Below are positions 10,150 to 23,029 of a stretch of DNA of 64,000 nucleotides, piece by piece. The DNA comes from Pomphorhynchus laevis (Eukaryota > Acanthocephala > Palaeacanthocephala > Echinorhynchida > Pomphorhynchidae). The notes below the pieces were generated by a model. The model searched no databases. It was not told where the DNA came from and saw nothing but the letters and a program-made list of their open reading frames with translations. Each line of letters begins with the position of its first letter. The first letter of the stretch is position 1. Where the stretch lies: NCBI GenBank assembly GCA_012934845.2, contig WNNJ02002275.1, forward strand, positions 40,092 to 104,091. Direction: 5' to 3'. The position numbers and the translations under genes are program-made.

Positions 10150-12690
10150 TTAATGTTTTAACAGCACATAAACGCATGGCTTAATTGGCTGGTTCACTGC
10201 AGAAAAAAAGAAAATATAATAAAAGTATCACAAATACGGAAAAGCAGCTTTCCCCATGACATCCTCCATCCGTAATTTCTTTTTGAATTCGTTGATATTG
10301 CTACTGCACACTGTTGACTCTCCAAGCCTATTCCACAGAGATACAACTCGCCGATCAAATTGGACAGCTCGTGATTTTCTTATCCTTTCACGTCGCAGGG
10401 TTAAACCATGGCCTCGGAGGATATTGGATGAGCGCAAATAAAGACAATCTCGAAGTGGATGATCCAAATCATTAAGAATTTGCCAGACCATACTCATATC
10501 GATGTACCGGCGGGTCCACGTGACAGTCTCAAGTCTAAGTGCTTTTAGTCGATCAGGGTACGACAAAAATTTCAGTTTCGGTGCTAGCTTGGTAGCTCTA
10601 TGAAGTACCCTCTCTGAACTAATATGTTCTTTTGAATTTTGGGGATACACACACGGCGCAGCATATAGAAGACGGCTCAACACATGAGCAAAGATTAGCG
10701 GACGTAGGGCAAATTGATTGAGTGCAATGAAAGTGCGTCGAAGTTGACCGATTATCCCCAACGCATTTGAACAAGCATGTTCAGTATGTGTGACGGTACT
10801 CAAATCACTGTTTATCCACACTCCCAAGTCCTTATATTTGTTCACTCGTTCTATATCACTGCTTTGAAAGCTATAATTAACTAAAGATTGAGCATTTCCG
10901 CCACAAACACGTAAATGTTTGCATTTTGATATATTTACAATCAACCTATTGAGCAGAGCCCAATTTTCGACTTCACATCGATATCCCGTTGCAGTTTGAC
11001 TATATCATTGGGTGAACGAATTGCCCGCCAGATTTTCAAATCGTCTGCATATAAAAGCATCCGAGAATCAATAAATTCCGGGATATCGTTGATGTAGACA
11101 CTAAATAACAATGGACCCAATACTGAACCTTGAGGCACCCCTATATTACATGGCCGCGAAGAAGAGTAAAAATTATCTACATGCACACAATAACTACGAT
11201 TGCTTAAAAACGATTCAATCCATCTAACAAGCAAAAATGGAATGCCACTTTTCTCTAGTTTATTTAGGAGGAGTCTATGGTCTACTCTGTCAAATGCCTT
11301 AGAGAAATCGAAGAATATGATGTCAGTAGCAATTGATACGGCTTTATTAGCTGACCAATCAAGATGGGCAGCGAGTAGATTAGTAACTGTCGAATAACCC
11401 TTACGGAAACCATGTTGCTCAGAAGCTATTACATTATTCTCACTATAAAACTTGACCATATAACCATGTATAATTCGCTCTAACATTCTACAACATAAGC
11501 AAGTAATACTTACTGGTCTATAATTGTCTACTGAAGATCTATCACCCTTTTTGAAGATGGGGTGAATGATCGATTGTTTCCACTCTTTTGGCAGATTCGT
11601 ATCAATAATAGATTGTCGAAATATGTTACAAAGTGGTGTATATATTGAGTCTGCTATTCGACGAAGATATATCGAAGGTAACAAATCAGCACCTTTGGAG
11701 TTTGTCTCTTTAAGACGATGCAGTTCAGCTAAAAATTTCTCAGGAGTTATCAAATTAGCTATGTCTAAACTAGGATATGAAACACTAGCACCTCTTATCG
11801 TCTCGCTGTTTTGGATAGGTTCAGAATACTCGTTTGTAGTCTCTTTGTACAAGTAAAAATGCCTTGAGAACATCTCAGCAAGGTCGTCTTCAATAACGCT
11901 ATCAAAATATTGACCAATTGTTTTATTAGCGTTCCTACTACTATTCACATATAGAAAGAGAGCTTTGGGATCATGTCTACAACTATGAGCTAGACCATTT
12001 TCAAATAAATAGCGCTTATGTCGCTTTAAAGAATTAAAGAAATTTCTTGCCTGCTTATAAACACCATATTCACAAAACCCACCCTTAAAGCATTTGAAAC
12101 TGAAGTCACGAGCCTTCATCGCAGTAGCCAGCTCAGTATCAAACCAACGAGCGCTTTTCCGACTAGTCTTAGACTTCAAAGGTGAGAATTTTACCATTAG
12201 AGAATAAGGCGTCACGCGAAAATGATCCCAGACCTCGTCAACTCCGACAACAGCCGGATCAGGCCAACTTACTCTATGCAGCTTTGATGTAATAACATCA
12301 TAGTTCGCCCGAAAAACATTAATCTGACGTTTGTACCGAGCATGATGAAACACCCTCATTTGTATATTTAGCAAAACTTTAACTACACAGTGATCAGACA
12401 AACCAACAGGAGAATCATATTGGATACTACTGATTAATTGACTGTTTGTCGATAGGCAAAGATCAAGAAGGGAAGAACTACAACTTGAAAAGCGAGTATG
12501 TACATCAACAAATTGAGCAAGGCCACAATAAGCAAAACACTCCATAAGGTCACAAGATTCACTATCACAAGTAGGAAGAATCGCATTCGAAGTCCATTCA
12601 ACATCTGGCATATTCAGATCCCCAATTATCACAGTATCACAATCTCCTCGCGTATACAACTCTATCTCTTCAATGAGTTTCTTAGATATT
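10150..12690 (-). mobile_element. CR1-like LINE inserted in repeat R (5'-truncated)
   Basis: The ORF2 remnant runs from about 12690 to 10228. It begins inside the apurinic-type endonuclease: TVIIGDLNMPDVEW carries the GD-N metal-site motif and PVGLSDHCVV the SDH motif. The reverse transcriptase follows: IFKKGDRSSVDNYRPVSITC, SEQHGFRKGYST, IFFDFSKAFDRVDH (motif A), IGVPQGSVLGPLLF (motif B) and LLYADDLKIWRAI (motif C), then DLGVWINSDLS and a C-terminal SLWNRLGES block. One indel near 10970 separates the two long frames (12737-10941 and 10944-10228); the first codons of the longer frame are flanking DNA. The 3' end has a (TAA)n-like tail at 10140-10152, and the word TATTATTAAT occurs at both edges as a likely target duplication. 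Confidence 0.85.
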
Positions 12691-13128
12691 ATTAATATAC
12701 ATACGTGCTTATTCGACTTTTGACCGAGGATAATCATATTTCGAGATATTTAATTAACTTTGAAAATAAAAATAAAAATTAAAAATATAAATGTGTAATT
12801 CATATTACGACCTGAAACGTTAAATACCTCATCAATATAAAATTGTTCATAACAGATTAAAAGTTTATCAAGTAAAATTTATCAAAAAATTTACGATGAA
12901 AATTATTTTTTGAGATACAAACATTTTTTCTCAATTTTTTCAATTACGGACACAGCATTTTTTTCATATTATTCGAACGAGCGGAGTCGAATATACGAAC
13001 TATCGAAAGTTTAACTCAAAACATACTCTCAGGCGAAAAGAATTGTAATGTTTTATTTGAGAAGATATGTTCAATTAAGGTTTTCACCAAAGTTGTGAAA
13101 AAAGTAAATTATTTGGATTGAATGTTTT
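12690..13128 (+). repeat. Repeat family R, right part of the split copy
   Basis: It continues the copy that starts at 9945. It contains GTGCTTATTCGACTTTTGAC, the phrase GAACGAGCGGAGTCGAATAT and ends near AAAAAAGTAAATTATTTGGA. The whole stretch matches the reverse complement of 23833-24290 at high identity. No open frame. Confidence 0.75.
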
Positions 13129-13189
13129 AACTTAAAAAAATGCTTTAATGTCGTCTGAAATTTTTTACAAGGAGAGGTAAGCTATTCAC

Positions 13190-13602
13190 CATCGAATTTC
13201 GCCTCCAAACATATTCACCCAAATAAAGGTCCATGCACCATTTGTATTTTGCCCTTTCCTCCGTAAAATGTTTTGATGGACGCCATTGTAACTCAATTCG
13301 CGGAGTATGACATCCTAGAAATTTAGAATAATATGTACACGTTTATGACTCGTTGGTATCTTACCAGGTTTGACATGCTTTCTGATTAAGGGGATTAGAG
13401 TGTCAGCATCGCGGAGATTAATGCATATCTCGAACCGTTAATTTCTAGGATGTTACACCTCTTATTTTCAATTTCTAGGATGTCATACACAACAAATACA
13501 GTCTTAATGGCGTCCATTAAAAATTTTTACGGAGGAAATGGCAAAATACAAATGGTGGATGGACCTTTATTTGGGCGAATATGCTTGGAGGCTAAATTCG
13601 AG
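13190..13602. mobile_element. Foldback / MITE-like element with about 110-bp inverted arms
   Basis: The left arm (about 13190-13310) and right arm (about 13495-13602) are inverted copies. Words such as CCCAAATAAAGGTCCAT and CATTTGTATTTTGCC pair with their reverse complements with few mismatches. The 180-base centre contains a second, short inverted motif, TTTCTAGGATGT. There is no coding capacity. A non-autonomous DNA transposon is the likeliest origin; a target duplication was not evident. Confidence 0.75.
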
Positions 13603-13664
13603 CGTAAATATCTTACTTATATTTGAAAAACTTTTAGCCGACACAAAAAAACTTATTTTAAGTT

Positions 13665-16600
13665 AAAACATTTAATAATAGTAATTTATTCAAAGTGGCA
13701 AATGCGTGCCAACTGCACGCTTACAAGTCACTAACTAAAAAACACAGCAAAAGTCAAGCAGATAAATTAGTTAAAATTTTTAAATGGGATCGGATTTGGC
13801 GTTTGAAGCACGGCGGGGTTGTTGATTTGCGTATGTGAATGGGCAGATGATTCAACGAGAGAGGAGCAGCCACAAGGAAGAGGCGGAAGCCGAAAGAGGT
13901 AGAGTAGTTTGGAACATAAAAATAAGGGAATTATGGGAACGCAAATAACAGTAAGCAGGACGAGAATTGACGAGAAAAGGAAGGTTGAGAAATGAAGGAG
14001 AGGAAAAGTTACAAGGCAGAAAGCAATAAGAAGACGAATTTGAACACGACAATAAATGGTAGGTAAATCGAGAGAAGCAAGATGGTGGGATGTATGATCA
14101 AAACGATGAAGACGGAGGAGAACTCGGACGGCTGCGTTTACGATGCGTTGTAGTGGAAGAGGAGTATATTTAGGTGAGTTGAAAAATAGACTAAGACAGT
14201 AATCAAGTCTTGAGAAAAGGAGAAGATATGAGACCATACAAGAAGAAAAATCGATCAATCTACGAATTTGTCGGAAGTTGCGGAGAATCAAAGTAGATGA
14301 GCGTACTTTATCCCGACCAAATGGTTTAAGTGAAAGTCAGTTGTCGAAATGGAAGCCCAGGAATACGAGATTATCAATGATAGGAAGAATTGTAGAATTT
14401 AATGATACGGAGAAAGGTTCTAAGCAGGGGTTTCGAGGAAGGATCCACATTATTTTGGATTTATTACGATTCAGAGTAAGACGAAGAGAAGAAGGATGAT
14501 TGAAAATTGAGGCAAGACAGTTGGAAGCAGAAACACTAGATCATGAATACGATAAGAATTACATGAACATATATAAAATTGCCATCATCATATTGCATAA
14601 AATGGAAATTAAATGTATGAGAAATACAAGACAAATCAAATTGAAGAAGAGAGAAAAGCAAAGGGCTTAATATGGAGCCTTGTGGAACACCGGACGGAAT
14701 GGAAGAAGGATGAAAAAAGGATAGTTAGAACAGACACGAAATGTACGGTTTAAAAGATATTAATAAAACCAAGCTAAAACACTGGGTAAAGAAAATCCAT
14801 AATCATGACGATGACGACGGAGAAGAATCGAGTGATCAACGATGTCAAAAGCAGATGAGAGATCAAGAGAAACTATGACACTGCATAATTTTTGATTGCG
14901 CGAGTATAGTAAGTCGTTATAATCTTTGAGACATGCAATTTCAGAGAGTGATTAGAGCGAAAAACAGCTTTGAAATGAGGAAACAGTTTGGAGGATAATA
15001 GAAACGCATTAACTTGCTTGATAATAAGATGCTCAAGGAGTTTAGAGATGGTTGGGCGAAGTGAGAAAGGAATACGAAGATGGTAGTGAGGGATCGAGAT
15101 ATTGGTCTTTGAGGAGAGGACGAACAGTGGCGCATTTTCATTAGGAAAGAAATGTGCGGCTACGGATAGACAAGTTGAACAATGTGGTAACGAACGGTGA
15201 GATAGATGATCAGATATTTTTAAGCGAGTGTGTGAATTGGGTAAGAAGGAGATGTTTTATTCGGTAATGACAGAAGAACCAAAGAAACTTCATCAGACGA
15301 AACGGGAAGACGGTGGAATAGCTCTGTGAGGGAAGTATTCAAAGATAAGAGAGTATATAAGGGGCATGTGGGTAGAAAAGATAGTAAATTAGATAGCTTA
15401 GATGGTAGACAAGAATAAAGTTTATCAGGACTTATGCTACAAGGTTTAGATGATCTCAAAAGAATTGAGTTTAAGATTTTCCAATGAGATTTAGCGTTGT
15501 AAGAGGACTCGAGTTGATTTCGCCCAAAGCGAGTACGTTTAGTACTTATAAGAATGAGAGGGACACGACGGAGAGAAAGATAGGAAACACGGAGATTTTG
15601 AGTAATTGAGTTTGAAGAACGTTTAAGAAAACGATTTAATACACGAAAAGAGTGACGTAGTCGACGCTTAGAAAGACAACAGTTGGAATCGAACCAGGGA
15701 GCAAGGCGCAAGCGCTGAAAACGTCGTGGTCGAATGGGCAGAAGGTACTTGAGCATCGGCGTAAGTTCAGAATCAAACATAATGCAGAGATCATCGGGAG
15801 CAAGATACTTAAGTGGAAGCGAAAAGAGTGAAGAATTGAGTAAGGCAGAACAGAAAATAGGGATATTGAGAAGTTTCCAAGGTCGACTTGGAGTAGCTAA
15901 TGTTGGAGGTGGAGAAGGAGGATGGGGACGAGTAAGAGTAAAAGTTACAAGGAAATGATCGGACAAACCAGGATCAGTAATTGATAAAGAGGTTTAATCA
16001 TTGAAGCAGTTAGGAACAGCAATGATGTTGAGAGCACTGCCGAGAAAATGATTGGGGCCTGTTGAAAGTAATTTATAGTTAAAATCAGAAAAACGATTAG
16101 TTAGAGTGAAAGAGTCAGAGTCAGTTGGACGATTAAGACGAATATTAAAGTTACCGAAAACAAAATAAGGAATATAAGATAATGAACGGTGAGAAAGAAG
16201 ATATGAATGTCGTTAAATAACATACGTGAGGGAGCAGCTTAGCTTGGACGGTATACAATCACAAGTTCCATATGGAAAGGAGTTGATAATCTGCATATGA
16301 GTAATTCGAACGAAGTGTAACGGATGTTAGCGTTAAATTTACACAGAGACGTTGGGTGACGAGCAATGACAACAATGACGCCATGGTTAGAAGCAGGTGA
16401 TGTGGGAAAAACAATTGGATGATATGATTCAACTAAAGAACAACCAGAGCCACATAGATAAAGAATAACAAGATCGTCAGAGTGCCAGGATTCGTAATGC
16501 AGAGAATATCGATAGATTATTGATCGAAGATATCAAGGAGAGGAACAGCTTTATGAAGAATGGAGCGATTGTCGAAAAGATTAAGACGAAAAGTATGCTC

Positions 16601-16920
16601 AGGAGCGAGATCGACCTTTAAAAAGACAAATAGAGTGACGGGACGTCATCGGATTTTCGGCCTCGTGTATACAACGTGAAAATTTTGGTTGATTTGACGG
16701 ATTGATAATGATGACTCGCCATTTGTTTCACTTTGATGTTTTTCAATGCGAGCAAAATTGAGCCGGACAATATCAGAAGGGAGCTGTCAGGATAGATACG
16801 ACAAGTTGATGAAGTGGTAACAAGTTAAAAACGTTGATAGAGAACAAAGAAAACATGTGGTGCACTATGTCGGAAAACGATTTTGAGGAGTGGAGGCCTG
16901 AGATAATTGGGTTTAGAGAT
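13665..16920 (-). mobile_element. L2/CR1-like LINE family 1, copy E (host of nested LINEs)
   Basis: The copy reads leftwards. It holds the end of ORF1 (about 16900-16620), an endonuclease region, MSDHFLVTFTLTRPHPP at 15966 (the SDH motif), the linker with RLAPWFDSNCCLSKRRLRHSF, then a decayed RT and the C-terminal part at 14291-13767 (FSRLDYCLSLFFNSPKYT and QRIVNAAVRVLL). The 3' end near 13665-13720 has an ATT-type tail and the family hairpin GCGTGC-CAACT-GCACGC (13704-13720). It is more diverged than copies B, C and D. Its ORF1 continues at 18116-18268 and again at 23030-23460, after LINE copies B and F that inserted into it. Many frame changes; dead. Confidence 0.8.
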
Positions 16921-16921
16921 A

Positions 16922-18115
16922 TAAAAAAGATTTATTTTAACGTGGCAAATGCGTGCCGGCGCACGCTTACATGACAACAACAAACAAAAATGTAAATAAT
17001 GTGACGAGAAGGTGTGAACGGAGGAGGTGTTTGAATGTGATAAAAGAGAGAGCGCGGCGGACATCGAGAGTGAGTTGATTCCAGGCGAGTGGGGCGGCGA
17101 CAAGGAAGGATCGGAGACCATAGTGGTTGGAGTATTCGGGAACGCAGCGATAGCAAGGTGGGGAGAGTTTCGTCTAAGAAAGGAAGGTTGATAAACGATG
17201 GGGAGCCGACAGCGATGAGACGAAAAGTTACTAGGAGTAGGCAGTGTTGTATGCGGATGTGGGCCAGGAGATTTGAGCAAAATATGTGGATGTGTGGTCG
17301 AAGCGACGGAGACGAAAGAGCACTCAAACAGCGGAGTTTATTATTTGTTGTAGGGGTAGGATGACGGATTTTGGAGAATTTGCGAAAAGGCTGAGGCATT
17401 AATCAATTTTGGGGCAAAGAAGCGATGAAAGAAGATACATACAAGAACGAAAGTCGATAAGGGGACGGATACGACGGATGTCACAGAGAATTAAGCTAGA
17501 TGAGGGACCTTGTTGCGGACGAAGGGTTTAAGAGAAAAGTGATCATCGAAATGGAAGCCTAGGAAAGTTAGATTCTGTACTATGGGGATGATCGATGAGG
17601 CAAAAGATACAGTGGGAGGAGATATGTTTGGTTTATGGGGGAGGATCCGCATCATTTTCGACTTATCGGGTTTTAGAACGAGATGGGAATTGGAGAGACG
17701 TTTGTAGATAGAAGAAAGACAGTTTGAGGCAGAAATACCGATATCGTGTATGTGATGTGCGGGTGCATGAGCATAGATGAGGATATCATCGGCGTATTGC
17801 ATGACGTTAAAGGTGTAAGATTTGATAAACGGATAGAGATCGCCAACCAGAAGAGACAAAAGCAGGATACCAAGGACTGAACCTCGTGGGACTCTGCAAA
17901 AAATAGGGGGGAGGATGATGATGAATTAGAACAGATACGAAGGGAACGGTCGGATAGATATGAGGCAAACCATGCTACTGAGGAGGAAGAAAAGCCGTAA
18001 TCATAACGAAGGCATAAAGGAGGAGGGAGTGGTCGACAATGTCGAATGCGGAGGAGAGGTCGAGGGAGATGAGAACACTATATAGAGCCTTATCTCGAGA
18101 AATGCGTAAGTCGTT
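16922..18115 (-). mobile_element. L2/CR1-like LINE family 1, copy B, inserted in copy E
   Basis: This is a 5'-truncated element. The 3' end is at 16922 with the family terminus (ACGTGGCAAATGCG) and the perfect hairpin GCGTGC-CGGC-GCACGC at 16951-16966. Frames show MQYADDILIYAHAPAH (RT motif C, about 17802-17755), DIGISASNCLSSIYKRL and the C-terminal LESTHSRCPPRSL-type region. Homology to RT motif A ends near 18110, after which ORF1 sequence of copy E resumes in register. The flanking words AAGATTT at both edges could be the target duplication, although the element end itself contains that word. Confidence 0.8.
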
Positions 18116-18268
18116 TAAGATTTGTTTTAACGAATCAAATATACAGGAGATATATTATTGAAAAGTGTTGGATTATCACTAGGAAGAATGGTTGCTAGGA
18201 TAGACCTAAAAGCAGATGCATCATCATTGAGGCGAGATTGTGTATAAGCAGATTCGGGATGCTTTAAG
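18116..18268 (-). mobile_element. ORF1 piece of LINE copy E between two insertions
   Basis: Read leftwards, this piece gives SRLNDDASAFRSILATILPS. It aligns with ARLDHDVSAFRSILSSIVPV of copy C at about 30170-30100. It therefore joins copy E (ending at 16920) to the distal piece at 23030-23460. Confidence 0.7.
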
Positions 18269-18366
18269 TTATTATTTTTTATTATCCCAATACATACCAA
18301 AGCCAAAAGGCTATTCAGGCAGAGTCCAAAAAAAATAAAACAAAAGCAAATGGTCAGTCAACGTAG

Positions 18367-21343
18367 CTAATTAGGGTATTCCAGTGGTAGTGTTGAATGG
18401 CGGCATTGTTCATGTATCCATTTGTAGCATCGTGATTTAAACGTTCTCAAACTGGGGGCTGTAACGACTTCCTCAGGCAACGAATTCCACATGTTAATTC
18501 CTCTTCTTGAGAGTCTATACACTTTTGGTAATCTGCCAAATCTAAATTTATACAAGACTCTGCTATGTCCCCGCAACTGATCTACCCGCCTAGTGATTAC
18601 ATCGGTGGGATAACCTACCACATCATTCGACATATGCCATATACATAGCATTTCCAAGGATATGAACCTCTCACGTACCGACAACATCCCAATACGACTT
18701 AGACGTACATAATAGTCAATACCACTTAAGCCAATACAGAGCCTCGATCCGCGCCTATGAATAGAGTCCAGGTCTAATAGTTCTTGCTTAGTGACAGGGA
18801 AACAAGCCTGAATGCAGTACTCCAAGTGCGGCCTGACGATGGAGATGAATAACCTCTTGAACATGTGACAGCTTAACCTGAGGAATGCATTTTTAATACA
18901 ATATAACGCCCTAGTAGCTTTACCTAGAAAGAAGTCGGTGTTCAACTTTGTTTTCAAGGATCTATGAACAATAATCCCTAAATCCTTATGATGAGACACT
19001 TCCTTTAAGACCATATCTCCAATAAAGTACCTTAGAGTTTCAATAGGGCGACCTAGTTGCATGAGGACACATTTATCAACATTCAACCGTAGTCCGGTAG
19101 AATCGCACCACTTGATCAGGGAGTTTAGATCATTTTGTAACGATACTCGATCAGCAGGACTTCTAATGATCGACCAAATCTTTAGATCGTCTGCAAACGC
19201 CAGATGAGAGCATGATAAGCGGAGTAGCAGATCATTAATGAAGATTATAAAGAGCAGTGGGCCAAGGACTGATCCCTGCGGTACGCCAGAATTAATATTT
19301 ACCGAATAAGAAAACACGCCCCCCACACAAACTCGGAAAGACCTATTCGATAGAAATTCCCTGACCCACTCACAAATATATGAATGAAGTCCATAGTGAT
19401 ACAGTAAAGACACTATGCCGTCGTGTGGTACCCTATCAAAAGCTTTCGAAAAATCAAGGAATATTGTATGAACCTGAAACCCAGCCCCCAGAGCATCAGC
19501 CCATTTTTCACGCGCAGTTAGTAGGTTAGTAAGGCATGAACGTCCGATCCTGAAACCATGTTGAGATTCAACCAATATGTGATTACGATCCAAATGATCC
19601 CTGATTCTACTAGCAATGATTCTTTCTAAAAGTTTGCAGAATACGCTAGTTAAGCTAATGGGCCGAAAGTCTGCGCAAAAGCTAGCAGGATGCTTTTTGG
19701 GAATAGGCACTACAATTGCACACTTCCAACTGTCAGGAATCCAAGATGTGTCTAAGCTGTATCTGAAAAACATAGTTAAATCACTGCTCAGTTCGTTCGC
19801 TAGGGATTTGACGAGGAAGGGGGCTATATTGTCTGGTTCCGGAGATGTAAACGAATCGAGCTTCATAACCTCGTTCAACACCTCATCCACTCTGAGTGGA
19901 CGAACACAACACCGATGAGCAACCGGAACATACTTCCAACTAAAGTCATGCAGTTTGTTAGAGGTCAAAGCCTGTACCAAGAAGCCATCAGCTAAATGTT
20001 GGGCGATTAGAGACGGATCGGTCAAAGTTTCAGTTGGCGTTTGGATTGAGCTAATTGTGGCGACAAGTGTTCTGTTGTTTCTTACATAAGACCAAAACCT
20101 CCTAGGATTCAAAGATGCATCCCTGGCGATACTATCTTCGTACGAATAGCGTTTCTGAAATTTTAGCCGATTGCATAAGTTCCGAGAGTCGATGTAGGCA
20201 CGTTTTGAAGCAGAAGAACGCCTAAATTCGCGCCACAATTTGTTGCGGGATCTTATAGCATCAAGAAGCTCTCTGTCGAACCAAGGAGGATGTCCATGCT
20301 TGAACTTGCAGGCACGTAGCGGAGCAAAGATATCAGAAATTCGCATCAATTCATCATGGAGCAGATCAAAGACTACAGGAACCTCCAAACCGAAGTGGAT
20401 ACGAAGACTATCACAGATATTTTTTGGGAAGCTTGCAGCTAGTTGATTAGCATCAACACCTACCCAACAACGTTTTTTAAAATTAGAGTTTTGTGAGGCT
20501 CTGTTGAACAGCGACAGCCGCATAGAGAGTACACAGTGATCGCTATTGCCAATTAGTGCGTCATAACGAACACCTGAAACGTCACCCAAACACTTAGTAA
20601 AGACCAAATCGAGTATAGAAGGCGTCCCTGTCACACAAGTAGGTTCTTTAATATTTTGAACTAGTAGCATCTCGAGTAACAGAAAGTCACTCAGTACTTT
20701 CCCAATTCCGTGAATTGGTCGTGAATGACTATTTTTCCAGTCTATTTGGGGGATATTGAAGTCTCCCAGGAGCAAAATCAGAGGATACGAAGATAAACTC
20801 AGCAAATGTGATTTAAGAGAGTCTAATCTTAATTCATAGGACGGAGAACGGTAAAGGACGCAGAATCGGGATCGTTGACCATTTCCCAGTGTAAAAGCAA
20901 GACCTTCAAAGGAATAACCAATATCGTCGCGAAAAGCCGAGATATTCGATACCAGGAGACTTGTTTCGCACATAGGCGGCTACCCCACCTCCACGTTTAC
21001 CACATGAGCGATCCGAACGTATTACAAAATAGTTAGGGATGGCAACACAGTCATCCGAAATGTCAGAATGTAGCCATGTTTCGGTTATACAAAATACATC
21101 AAAACGTTTCGAAGTAACTATGAATTTAATTTCCGAGAACTGAGCCAGGAGACTACGAACATTTGAATAACCGACAAAAATGTTCGTATAATGGGAAAAT
21201 TTGACACGCTCGGTGACACTATCGAAGTTTACTAGTTTTCCTACACACGAACCATCACTACTAAAGAGGTCTGACTCTACAGAAGTAAGGGATGCCACCG
21301 GACAATGGGACGCCATTTGAACACCCGAAAATTCCGGACCCAT
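18367..21343 (-). CDS. LINE ORF2: endonuclease plus reverse transcriptase (copy F)
   Basis: ORF2 starts at ATG 21343, inside the end of ORF1 in another frame, and stops at 18367. The endonuclease shows FVGYSNVRSLL, DVFCITETWLHSD (catalytic Glu), LILLLGDFNIPQIDW (Asp and Asn) and GNSDHCVLSMRL (Asp, His). The reverse transcriptase follows with DFRPISLTSVFCKLLERII, SQHGFRIGRSCLTNLL, TIFLDFSKAFDRVPHDGI (motif A), SGVPQGSVLGPLLFIIF (motif B), LAFADDLKIW (motif C, FADD) and HKDLGIIVHRSLK. The protein ends with NMWNSLPEEVVTAPSLRTF, the usual CR1 tail. One frame change near 20940 separates codons for the first 145 residues from the remaining 868-codon frame. Without it the protein would be full length. 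Role: target-primed reverse transcription of the element RNA. Confidence 0.88.
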
Positions 21344-22612
21344 AAGTTGCCCTCACCACTTTCCAGACGTCGATACAGCTCGTTGAAAGTCTCGTGCCTT
21401 CTCAAATGATCTGCAGGAGATAAATCACGGAGTATATGAAAATCAGAGCGCGATAATCCAAATGCATGCTTGAGTAGGAAGTCAATATGATCTTTTGAGT
21501 CTAGAACAACTTTTAGAAGTCTAGGTCTATCTGAAAGTTTCTTGCCTAGACGAAAAACTCTTCGAACTTTAAGACACTTCGCAACATCCACATCGCACTG
21601 GAGAAAAATCTTAGAAAACACTGCGCGAAGATGCATAATATCGTCATCCAGTCTACTTCGGGGATTGTTACTGAGAGATTCTTCAACACCGCTCACGATA
21701 ACGTTTAACTCTCTTCTGGAGTTAAATTGTCTAGAGCTAAATTGTTTAGGGCTAGCAGACGGAACTAATGAAGAATTAGTCTCAGGGGTAATCGATGGCC
21801 GACGATGATTTGGAGGAATCACTGCATGTTGTTTATTATTTGGAAGGCTAACTATTTGTCGTAGATTATCTATAGGCCTAACTATAATCTGACTAGCCTT
21901 TGCAAGATCCTTAACGCTCTCAATAAACGGGGCTACTAGAGGAGCAACACATAAACTGCAGCGGTGATGCAGTTGCTGCGGGTAAGCACAAGGACGCTCA
22001 GTACAATCGCTACCTAGAGGACAGTTTTGAGAACAATCACTGCCCGAGGAAGTGTTAACAGGAGTTGACAAATCAACATTTGCATGCTTGAGGGCGGAAC
22101 ATTTGTTATCTACATCAAGACCGACGCTGCTCGAGTCCAATATATGGGGATGAACAATATAATCCAAAACAGGAAGTTGTTTGAAGGAGTAATCCATCAC
22201 ATTAGTCTCATGCAATGCATCCCTAACGAAGCATTGAGTTGAATTGTTATTGAAGGGTATGATTGATCGATCGCTCAGTTCTAACTTCGACTGCTGCGTG
22301 AGAGAATGATTGAGTACATGAATAGCATTATTGGTTCCTATCTCAGATAATTTTGGAGTGGCCGAAACATCATCAATCCCTGACGACAAGCTGCTTGACT
22401 TTCTGAACGCTTCTGAACTCCGTTCTGGTTCGTTAATACTAAGATCTTCCCCATCGTTGTGACTGTTTGAATCTGCTTTCCTCTTTAAAGCATTTATTGA
22501 TACTTGCTCGTCACAATGGCCCTTGAACAACAAGGAGAGCAATTCGGAGGCACAGAACCCACAAACAAAATCCCTAGAGAGTAGCGATTTCGTCAGACAG
22601 GATGGAACGTTG
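21277..22612 (-). CDS. LINE ORF1 protein (copy F)
   Basis: The frame is open from about 22612 to 21277; the clearly coding part gives over 420 residues. Near the N-terminus is DFVCGFCASELL, a C-x2-C pair also found in ORF1 of copy C (DFVCGFCANKLI at 30655), followed by a long Ser/Asn-rich linker. The C-terminal 140 residues include RRELNVIVSGVEES, KVRRVFRLGKK, DRPRLLKVVLDSK and GEGNLWVRNFRVFKW. This is the RRM-like nucleic-acid-binding domain known from L1-type and many CR1-type ORF1 proteins. No start ATG is obvious in the first codons, so translation may begin further upstream or at a near-cognate codon. The last 67 bases overlap ORF2. Confidence 0.75.
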
Positions 22613-22849
22613 ACAGCTGTCCATATGTCGCATCCAGATCTGCTGCAAGAGACCTCGTGTTGCTGATACCCAGAGGAGGGGTTTGCTAATTTTGGTACAG
22701 TCTAATTGCGAGTACCGTTAATCTGCTGACTTGCTAAGCATTTTTTCGTTTCTGTCTTCTTTGTTCTTGCCATCGATTGTTGTGTCAACTCGCTTCGCTC
22801 GTTGTAATTGAATAATTATGTGTTTAAGCTTGTGTGTTCGTTGGGCTTG

Positions 22850-22915
22850 CTTGTAAGTAGTTGTGTATTGTAAGTAGTAGCTTGTAAGTAGTAGCTTGTA
22901 AGTAGTAGTTGTATA
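22850..22915. repeat. Short tandem repeats in the LINE copy F leader
   Basis: About four imperfect units of TTGTAAGTAGTAGC sit in the 5' leader of the LINE, followed by two units of GTATAGTCGAT. Repeats in LINE leaders can carry promoter activity, but nothing here proves that. Confidence 0.55.
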
Positions 22916-23029
22916 GTCGATGTGTATAGTCGATTTAAATTTATTGATTCAAATTACTGATTTTATTTAGTATTATCACTCCACTTCCAGCCTTTGGATT
23001 TTCCAGATCGATATGAATGATTTTTCCGA

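Noticed and set aside
14278-14499. Plus-strand open frames across the LINE cluster (also 15734, 17089, 24653, 26859)
   Set aside because: They mirror minus-strand LINE coding sequence and have no independent support.
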